Position numbers and translations under genes: made by a program
Origin: CAVQND01 sp964653485
Lineage (GTDB): Bacteria; Verrucomicrobiota; Verrucomicrobiia; Limisphaerales; UBA8199
Length of the DNA: 64,000 nucleotides
NCBI GenBank assembly: GCA_964653485.1
Contig: CAZZFF010000008.1
Span: 18,246-82,245, forward strand
Direction of reading: 5' to 3'
Notes under the pieces: generated by a model
The model's input: the letters and a program-made list of their open reading frames with translations, nothing else
Told to the model about the DNA's origin: nothing
The model's database searches: none
Shown: positions 59,532 to 64,000 of the stretch, piece after piece
Layout: each line of letters begins with the position of its first letter
Position numbering within the stretch: position 1 is the first letter of the stretch

Positions 59532-61085
59532 CTAATGCCTGAAATGCCGCGTGCCGGTGAGGGCCATCGCCACATTCCGTTGGTCGGCGGCGGCGATGAC
59601 TTCGGGGTCGCGCACCGAGCCGCCGGGTTGGATGGCCGCCGTGGCGCCCGCCTCGGCTGCGGCGATGAGTCCGTCGGCGAACGGGAAAAATGCGTCGCTG
59701 CAAACCACGCTGCCCTGGAGCGAGAGTCCGGCCTGACCCGCCTTCCAAATCGCCAGGCGGCTGGAGTCCACGCGGCTCATCTGGCCCGCCCCGATGCCCA
59801 GCGTCCGGTCCGCGGCCACATAGACGATGGCATTGGATTTGACATGCTTGACGATCCGCCAGCCGAAGAGCATGGCTTCCAACTCCTCGCCGCTGGGCCG
59901 GCGGCGGGTTACGAACTTCAGGTCCTCGGCCCGCGTTCGTTTCAGATCGCGTTCCTGGAGCAGAAATGAATCCGCCCCAACGCTCCGCACGTCCCAGGGT
60001 TTGGCCGAGAGCGGGTCTTTAAGGACCTTGAGGAGTCTGAGGTTTTTCTTTTTCTGCAAGAGGTCGAGTGCCGCGGGGGCAAAATCGGGGGCGACAATGA
60101 CTTCGCTGAAGACCTCGGCGATGGCCTCCGCACAGGGCAAGTCCAGGGGCTGATTCACCGCGATGATGCCGCCGAAAGGGGCCTGGCGGTCAGTGGCGAA
60201 TGCCTTGTCCCAGGCTTCGCGCAGGGTGCCGCCCTGGGCGACGCCGCAAGGATTGGTGTGCTTGAGAATGGCCAGCGTGGGTTTGTCGCCGGCAAACTCG
60301 GCCACGAGGTTCGCCGCGGCGGTCAAGTCCAGGATGTTGTTGTAGGAAAGGTCCTTGCCGTGCAGTTGGGTGAAATACTCATGGAATCGTCCGTAGAGCG
60401 CGGCGGCCTGGTGCGGATTTTCCCCATAGCGGAGGGCTTGGGCGCGGGGGGCCTGGATGCAAAGGGCGCGGGGCAGGGCCTCGGTCTGGCCGGTCGCGAA
60501 GGCCCTCTCGAGGTGCGCGGCTATCGCGGCATCGTAGGCCGCGGTGCGGGCGAAGACCTTGGCTGCCAGCCGGCGCCGCAATTCCAGCGTCGTATTGCCA
60601 TTGGCCGCGATTTGCTCCGCCACCACGGCGTAGTCGGCCGGGTCTCCGACCACTGTGACGCTCTCATGGTTCTTGGCGGCGCTGCGCAGCATGGAAGGAC
60701 CCCCGATATCGATATTCTCGATGGCCTCGCTCAAGGTGGCGTTGGGCCGCGCGACGGTCTGCTCGAAGGGATAGAGGTTCACGACAACAAGATCGATCGG
60801 CTCGATCCCGTGAGAGCGCGCCGCCGCCTCATGACTGGCGTTGCCCCGCAGGTAGAGCAGCCCGCCGTGGACCTTGGGGTGCAGCGTCTTGACGCGGCCA
60901 TCCAGCATCTCCGGAAAGCCCGTATAGGCGCTGAGTTCGGTCACCTCGAGCCCCGCTTCGCGAAGCGCTTTGGCGGTGCCGCCCGTCGAAATCAATTCCA
61001 CGCGCGCCGTTGCCAAGGCCCGGGCCAGCGCCACCAAACCGGTCTTGTCCGAGACTGAAAGCAATGCCCGCTGAATTCTCGCCAT
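59532..61085 (-). CDS. purH: bifunctional AICAR transformylase/IMP cyclohydrolase
   Basis: A 517-residue PurH performing the last two steps of IMP synthesis. The N-terminal cyclohydrolase domain shows RALLSVSDKTGLVALARAL, ISTGGTAKALREAG and GRVKTLHPKVHGGLL; the transformylase domain has LRYGENPHQAAALY, ILKHTNPCGVA and the late VVCSDAFFPFADGL with GGSVRDPEVIAAAD. It feeds GuaB, encoded elsewhere in the window. The start ATG 61085 is only a few bases after a plausible promoter. Confidence 0.97.
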   Translation of the reverse strand: MARIQRALLSVSDKTGLVALARALATARVELISTGGTAKALREAGLEVTELSAYTGFPEMLDGRVKTLHPKVHGGLLYLRGNASHEAAARSHGIEPIDLVVVNLYPFEQTVARPNATLSEAIENIDIGGPSMLRSAAKNHESVTVVGDPADYAVVAEQIAANGNTTLELRRRLAAKVFARTAAYDAAIAAHLERAFATGQTEALPRALCIQAPRAQALRYGENPHQAAALYGRFHEYFTQLHGKDLSYNNILDLTAAANLVAEFAGDKPTLAILKHTNPCGVAQGGTLREAWDKAFATDRQAPFGGIIAVNQPLDLPCAEAIAEVFSEVIVAPDFAPAALDLLQKKKNLRLLKVLKDPLSAKPWDVRSVGADSFLLQERDLKRTRAEDLKFVTRRRPSGEELEAMLFGWRIVKHVKSNAIVYVAADRTLGIGAGQMSRVDSSRLAIWKAGQAGLSLQGSVVCSDAFFPFADGLIAAAEAGATAAIQPGGSVRDPEVIAAADQRNVAMALTGTRHFRH

Positions 61086-61095
61086 AACGCGCGTT

Positions 61096-61124
61096 ACCTA
61101 ACCCGAACAGATTGCGCGAGTCAA
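61096..61124 (-). promoter_or_regulatory. candidate purH promoter with very short leader
   Basis: On the minus strand TTGACT (complement of 61119-61124) and TTAGGT (complement of 61096-61101) are separated by 17 bases. Transcription would begin within about five bases of the purH ATG at 61085, giving an almost leaderless message. No purine riboswitch can fit. Confidence 0.4.
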
Positions 61125-61154
61125 GCAGGGGGTTGCGGTAAAGGCAGAAAATTA

Positions 61155-61168
61155 AAATCCGAAATCCG
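61155..61168. repeat. heptamer pair (AAATCCG)2
   Basis: Two tandem copies of the AAATCCG heptamer upstream of purH, matching the arrays at 29772-29799 and 63829-63856. Confidence 0.7.
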
Positions 61169-61186
61169 AAGCGGTGTGTACAAACG

Positions 61187-61212
61187 AAAAGGCCGGGCTT
61201 ATCACCCGGCCT
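61187..61212 (-). terminator. probable terminator of the CocE-type hydrolase transcript
   Basis: Perfect stem AGGCCGGG (61190-61197) with CCCGGCCT (61205-61212). Read on the minus strand the stem is followed by a T-rich tract (complement of AAAA). It lies downstream of the hydrolase, with a mobile element copy between stop and terminator. Confidence 0.65.
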
Positions 61213-61387
61213 CTTCGACACATCTACAAATGAGAACTTTAAATCGTCACCCAATGCGGCGCCGCAGATTTGCGCCTACCAGCCACACACGGTCTGGTTA
61301 CTGCGTTTTTGCATCGTCAACACCACTACAATAGCAGGAGTCTCGTCCCCCACCAGTCACCAGAACTGGGGACAGGTCACTGCTTCA

Positions 61388-61571
61388 GGGCGGCGGACAA
61401 AGTGGTATTTTGGAGTGCGCCGGCAGAGCAAAGCGGCGACGGCGCTTTCGGCCGCGCGGGACATCCAACACGCCAGACGCTGCCCGAACCAAAGCGGTGT
61501 CGCGCTCCGCTTGCCACCGCACTCCCAAACGGCCTACCTGGGACCTTCAGACGGACTTTGTCACTGGCCCT
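61388..61571 (-). mobile_element. MITE-like element, copy 2
   Basis: A 184-bp copy, inverted relative to 2624-2805. The terminal inverted repeat is GGGCGGCGGACAAAGT (61388-61403) against the complement of 61555-61570 (GGGCCAGTGACAAAGT), 12 of 16 matching. A perfect 13-bp direct repeat GGTCACTGCTTCA flanks it at 61375-61387 and 61572-61584. The right-hand duplicate contains the stop codon of the hydrolase, so the element landed exactly at the gene end without changing the protein. No internal coding frame is credible. Confidence 0.8.
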
Positions 61572-61573
61572 GG

Positions 61574-63442
61574 TCACTGCTTCACGTCTTCGCGTGGAAG
61601 AACGTCGACCATCAGGCCCGAGGGGGCGTTGCCGCCCCGATAAACCCGGTGGGTGGCCTTCCGGAAGTCCTCCGGCCTTGCGGTCGTGATATCGACGAAA
61701 GTCTGCGGGTTGCGGTCGACCAGCGGGAACCACGAGCTTTGCACCTGGACCATGACCCGGTGCCCGGAACGGAAGGTGTGAAAGACGTCGGTGAGGGTGA
61801 ATTCGACGGGCGTCACCTCGCCCGGCTGGAATGGCTGAGGTTTCTCAAAGCTGTTTCGGAACCTGCCGCGAAACACATCGCCGCGGACCAGTTGCTGGCA
61901 ACCGCCCAGCTTCACCTCCGCCGGGTTAGGCTCGGGGTTGGGGTAATCTCCCGGATAGACATCGATCAGTTTCACGACCCAGTCCGCGTCGGTGCCGCTC
62001 GTGGAGACGCGCAGGATTGCCTTGAGCGGCCCGGCGAGAGTGAGGTCTTCTCCGAGCGGTTCGGTCTCATATACCAGCACGTCGGGGCGCGACGCCGCAA
62101 AGCGCTGGTCCTCGATCGGGTAGGAGCGCGGATAGCCGGTGGAGGGGACGCAGGTATAGGGCACCGGCTTGGCCGGATCGCTGACGTATTCGTCAAAGGC
62201 GTCCGCGCCCTCAGTCGGGCGGTCAAAACTCAGCGAGCCGCCCGGGTGGAAATAGAGCGTGCGCGAGGCAACATTCTTAGGCGGCCAGGCGTCGAAGCGC
62301 CGCCATTGGTCAGCGCCGGTCTCAAAAACCTGGGCTTTGGCGATTGTGTAGTTGGTGTCGCCTTTGAGGAAATGCCTGAAGAATGGCAGTTGTATCTTCT
62401 CGCGGTAGAACTCGGAGGTGCGGCCATGGAAGCCGATGGGGCCGAGCGCCTCACCGACGCCGCGGCCCCAGTCGCCATGGGCCCAAGGGCCCATGACGAG
62501 CATGTTGACGGCGCCGGGATTGAGGCGCTCCGTCCAGCGGCTGGTCTCCAAGGCCCCGAAGAGGTCTTCGGCATCGAACCACCCGCCGACCGTCATCACA
62601 GCGCAATGGATGTTTTTGAGGTGCGGCCGGATGTTCCGCGCCTGCCACCAGCCGTCATAATTCGGGTGTGCCAGGAATTCCGTCCACGCCGGCCGCTGGC
62701 CCTTGAAATAGAGCGTGTCCGAGTTGGTCAGCGCCCCCATGCGCAGGAAGAAATCATAGCCGTCGGGGGTGGGGAACTGAAAGCCTGCCGCGTCCTCGTG
62801 CAGCGGGTCCCGAACCGGCTCGCCGAACCGGTAGAAGAACCCGAAGTTCTGGGTGAGGAAAAAGGCCCCGTTGTGGTGGAGGTCATCGCCCATGAACCAG
62901 TCCGCTATGGGCGCCTGGGGAGAAGCCGCCTTGAGCGCGGGATGGCTGTCGATCATTCCCATTGACGTGTAAAAGCCGGGATACGAGATGCCAAAGAGGC
63001 CCACCTTGCCGTTGTTCCCAGGCACGTTTTTGACCAGCCAATCAATCGTGTCCCACGTGTCCGAGCTCTCGTCGGCTTCCTTGGGCCCCTTTTCCGGATT
63101 GAAGGGCCGCACATGAACGTATTGGCCTTCGGAGCCGTAACGCCCGCGCACGTCCTGGGTGACCAGGATGAACTTGTCTCTGGCGAAAGACTCGAAAGAC
63201 CCGGAGGGCTGGCCATAATTGTCCGCCCCGTAAGGTTTGAGCGCGTAAGGCGTGCGCGTGAGCAGTATCGGCCAGGTCTGCGAGTCGTCCTTGGGCGCAT
63301 AGACGCACGTGAACAGCCGGACGCCGTCGCGCATCGGAATGCGGAACTCGTATTTGACATAATGCTCGGCCAGCCAGGCGGCGGTCGCCTTTTCCTCGGC
63401 CGCTCGAAGCGGGCCGGGAACGAGCGCCAGAAGCGCAAACAT
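61574..63442 (-). CDS. CocE/NonD (X-Pro dipeptidyl-peptidase-like) hydrolase
   Basis: A 622-residue serine hydrolase. The CocE-type catalytic set is visible: nucleophile S153 in GISYPGFY, D290 in GGWFDAED and H322 in GPWAHGDW, followed by the C-terminal jelly-roll domain ending in VQSSWFPLVDRNPQTF. The family cleaves esters or amides, such as acyl-drug side chains or X-Pro peptides. ATG 63442 begins MFALLALVPGPLRAAEEK, a short signal-like segment without the usual basic start. The frame continues upstream, but only through a palindromic element, which may have replaced the original N-terminus. Confidence 0.88.
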   Translation of the reverse strand: MFALLALVPGPLRAAEEKATAAWLAEHYVKYEFRIPMRDGVRLFTCVYAPKDDSQTWPILLTRTPYALKPYGADNYGQPSGSFESFARDKFILVTQDVRGRYGSEGQYVHVRPFNPEKGPKEADESSDTWDTIDWLVKNVPGNNGKVGLFGISYPGFYTSMGMIDSHPALKAASPQAPIADWFMGDDLHHNGAFFLTQNFGFFYRFGEPVRDPLHEDAAGFQFPTPDGYDFFLRMGALTNSDTLYFKGQRPAWTEFLAHPNYDGWWQARNIRPHLKNIHCAVMTVGGWFDAEDLFGALETSRWTERLNPGAVNMLVMGPWAHGDWGRGVGEALGPIGFHGRTSEFYREKIQLPFFRHFLKGDTNYTIAKAQVFETGADQWRRFDAWPPKNVASRTLYFHPGGSLSFDRPTEGADAFDEYVSDPAKPVPYTCVPSTGYPRSYPIEDQRFAASRPDVLVYETEPLGEDLTLAGPLKAILRVSTSGTDADWVVKLIDVYPGDYPNPEPNPAEVKLGGCQQLVRGDVFRGRFRNSFEKPQPFQPGEVTPVEFTLTDVFHTFRSGHRVMVQVQSSWFPLVDRNPQTFVDITTARPEDFRKATHRVYRGGNAPSGLMVDVLPREDVKQ

Positions 63443-63450
63443 CCAATATG

Positions 63451-63721
63451 CTGACCAGACTCCGGGATAGAATACAGTTTGTTGTGGCGATTTTGGCCGG
63501 TAGCGAGGCGCGCGGAGGGGAGCATAGCCGGCGGCTCTGTGACCCGACGCGCAACGAAGCCACCGGCCAAAATCGCCACAACCCTCCGGGCCAACTTCCT
63601 TTTGGCCTGGGGCTTCGTTGCGCGCTCGGTCGAGTATCGCGTGGATACACTCCCTCGCGCGCGCCTCGCCCCGGGCCAAAAGGGAGTTGGCAAACTGTAT
63701 TCTATCCCGGAGTCTGGTCAG
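63451..63721. repeat. 271-bp long palindromic element
   Basis: The ends are a perfect 31-bp inverted repeat (63451-63481 and 63691-63721, beginning CTGACCAGACTCCGGGATAG). The interior is also palindromic about the centre near 63586: 63503-63519 pairs with 63652-63669, and 63549-63561 with 63611-63623. Alternatively it folds as two adjacent 100-nt hairpins, 63482-63501/63562-63581 (20 bp, perfect) and 63591-63607/63674-63690 (one mismatch). No coding gene or target duplication was seen. It ends eight bases from the start codon of the hydrolase. Confidence 0.85.
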
Positions 63722-64000
63722 TAAGCGGACTTTCGATTGCATTGATAATTATGGTTCTTGGGCGAGCTTGCAGCAAGCCGCCGCCCCGCGCAAGAGGGAA
63801 TGGCGCCCCGCCCGAAGGGCGGGCGGGGAAATCCGAAATCCGAAATCCGAAATCCGAAGGGCGGAGGACGGAGGGGGCATGGGGCATAGGGGCTAACTTA
63901 GTGGCTCGAAACGGAAGCGGAGTGCGCCCGTCCTCGGGCGCAGCAAGCAGCAAACTTCGAACAGGCGGAGCAGTTTAACACGTACTCCCATCCGCAAACG
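63722..64000. other. unassigned right end of window
   Basis: About 280 bp without a recognisable gene. It contains a short GC-rich inverted repeat (CCCGCCC/GGGCGGG near 63806-63827) and a heptamer array. It may be the upstream region of a gene beyond the window. Confidence 0.4.
63829..63856. repeat. heptamer array (AAATCCG)4
   Basis: Four perfect tandem AAATCCG units, the same unit and count as at 29772-29799. Confidence 0.9.

Larger units (their letters stand above)
61086..61374. other. intergenic region between purH and element copy 2
   Basis: It holds a likely purH promoter, a heptamer pair and a hairpin, all listed separately. The remaining stretch (61215-61374) shows nothing recognisable as a gene. 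Confidence 0.45.

Noticed and set aside
63443..63742. N-terminal extension of the CocE-type hydrolase through the palindrome
   Set aside because: The added 100 residues are the translated palindromic repeat and have no protein-like conservation.

Overview
The window is GC-rich chromosomal DNA with dense genes on both strands. It most likely comes from a member of the Verrucomicrobiota (Limisphaerales/Pedosphaera-like). That placement rests on gene style and not on any search. The clues are a sigma-70-like factor next to a giant serine/threonine kinase with WD40 repeats, a prepilin-like protein with the F-A-D-G-H signature, several large secreted beta-propeller proteins, and a recurring C-terminal module ending in F-Y-R.

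Layout: 0-5 kb holds an Asp-box protein cut by the window edge, a small membrane protein, a short non-autonomous mobile element and an ExbB/ExbD/TonB-like operon. 5-16.4 kb holds IMP dehydrogenase, a UDP-glucose 4-epimerase-like gene, an MMPL exporter with a secreted partner, a YebC-family regulator, tRNA-Leu(UAG), a Tat-exported TIM-barrel protein, a Nif3-like protein and a glycosyltransferase. 16.4-31.3 kb is core chromosome: a 6-phosphogluconolactonase-like propeller, xylA, rplM-rpsI, argC, a probable small RNA, glnB, a candidate origin, dnaA, pdxA, a SurA-like isomerase, mnmG carrying two perfect parS palindromes inside its coding sequence, pgi and ackA. The parS pair, the DnaA boxes and dnaA together suggest an origin-proximal region.

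31.3-53.8 kb is accessory: the sigma factor/kinase pair, a broken secreted-protein gene, a beta-helix protein, a lipoprotein, a DUF1801-like protein, an 867-residue orphan, a histidine kinase/response regulator pair, PD40-type and NHL-type propellers, a prepilin-like protein, a decayed vapBC locus and an esterase. 53.8-64 kb returns to housekeeping and carbohydrate genes: clpB, an FkbM methyltransferase, a zinc alcohol dehydrogenase with an SDR partner, purH and a CocE/NonD-type hydrolase.

The strongest unexplained signals are structural. Two copies of a 182-184 bp element have imperfect terminal inverted repeats and 11-13 bp target duplications. A 271-bp near-perfect palindrome abuts the hydrolase start. 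Two parS sites are translated as a duplicated L-F-H-V-E motif in MnmG. A minus-strand RNA candidate with its own promoter and terminator lies between argC and glnB. An ExbB/ExbD pair lacks two of the expected proton-path residues. Four unrelated secreted proteins share a C-terminal module.
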